From Crotophaga sulcirostris (lineage: Eukaryota > Chordata > Aves > Cuculiformes > Crotophagidae), in contig VYZB01000190.1 of assembly GCA_013397455.1 (NCBI GenBank), positions 1,247,705 to 1,311,704 of the forward strand: DNA of 64,000 bases, written 5' to 3'. Each line of letters opens with the position of its first letter. Position 1 is the first letter of the stretch. Below the pieces are notes generated by a model. The model did no database searches. It saw only the letters and a list, made by a program, of their open reading frames with translations, and was not told the origin of the DNA. Of this stretch, positions 63,736 to 64,000 are shown piece by piece. A program made the translations under genes and the position numbers.

Positions 63736-64000
63736 TGCAGTGACATAGTAATAGACAATGAAGAAAGAATGATATAGTGTCAGGAATCCTAGGGACAGAG
63801 GATGTCATTCAATTATCCATCTAAGGCCAATGGGATTGTCTTTTCCCTGTTTTGTTGTTGATGTCTGGTCCCTCCAGCTGTTCCTTTACAACTTTGCCTC
63901 ACCATAGCACTTTCAGATATTTTTCTGCATGCCTCTCCTAGGGATCAGGAGTCTCAGAACAATCATAATCCCTGGCATAATGCAGGAGCTTCAGAATGAG

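Larger units (their letters stand above)
58328..64000. other. AT-rich noncoding sequence
   Basis: No supported gene is seen. Short frames (up to about 95 codons) are unrecognised. Listed separately are a hairpin with direct repeats at 60919, a purine-rich tract at 62398 and a 33-bp hairpin duplication at 63670. No further CR1 copy was recognised. Confidence 0.55.

Noticed and set aside
1..64000. CRISPR arrays, bacterial operons, endogenous viral genes, rRNA or snRNA genes
   Set aside because: No evenly spaced direct-repeat array with unique spacers, no retroviral-type coding similarity, and no recognisable snRNA or rRNA sequence was seen on either strand by eye. A profile search could still find very decayed copies.

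Overview
This is 64 kb of AT-rich, gene-poor vertebrate DNA, almost certainly from a bird. The best evidence is a set of CR1 LINE retrotransposon pieces, two of which carry the avian-style 3' end (gatctcaRaggtcctttccaacc followed by short TGTGATAYT-like repeats). There are also relics that look like MIR SINEs, a single strong CpG island, and no long intact open reading frame. Nothing bacterial, archaeal or viral was recognised, and no CRISPR array, operon, rRNA or convincing tRNA was seen. I could not identify any host protein-coding exon. Almost all open frames are under 130 codons, show no domain I recognise, and fit chance in AT-rich DNA. The two or three longer ones either run through the run of Ns or belong to CR1.

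Layout. 1-41 kb: AT-rich unique-looking sequence with CR1 3' fragments at 2.2, 9.1, 23.0, 24.2 and 27.0 kb, all on the + strand. It also holds a GC-richer but CpG-poor block at 8.37-9.08 kb, an unclassified GC-richer patch at 37.24-37.68 kb, a possible MIR at 32.45 kb, and copies of an old near-palindromic repeat at 24.9, 38.5 and 38.7 kb. 40.96-42.36 kb: a CpG island interrupted by a 671-base run of N (41282-41952), with a T22 run to its left, a degenerate ATCCCTCC array in its right half and a T26 run just beyond. This is the only good candidate for a promoter or first exon, and the most gene-like part is probably inside the gap. 42.4-57.1 kb: AT-rich sequence again. It holds a composite structure at 46.3 kb (a 15-bp tandem array, five degenerate GGGTTA telomere-like hexamers and a 16-bp palindrome, bounded by 8-bp inverted repeats), a compound TCTA/TTTA microsatellite at 49.2 kb, a 25-bp palindrome at 49.56 kb, a clear MIR on the - strand at 50.5 kb and an old CR1 tail at 55.3 kb. 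57.14-58.33 kb: the largest element, a 5'-truncated CR1 on the - strand carrying the second half of the reverse transcriptase with its FADD active-site motif, broken by one stop codon and later frameshifts. 58.3-64 kb: AT-rich sequence with a small hairpin, a purine-rich tract and a 33-bp hairpin duplication.

Interpretation. The window reads as an intergenic region or very large intron around one CpG-island promoter of unknown direction. The supportable features are mostly transposon fossils and simple repeats. I did not find a convincing new biological system. The items most worth checking are the gap-interrupted CpG island and the telomere-like composite at 46.3 kb.
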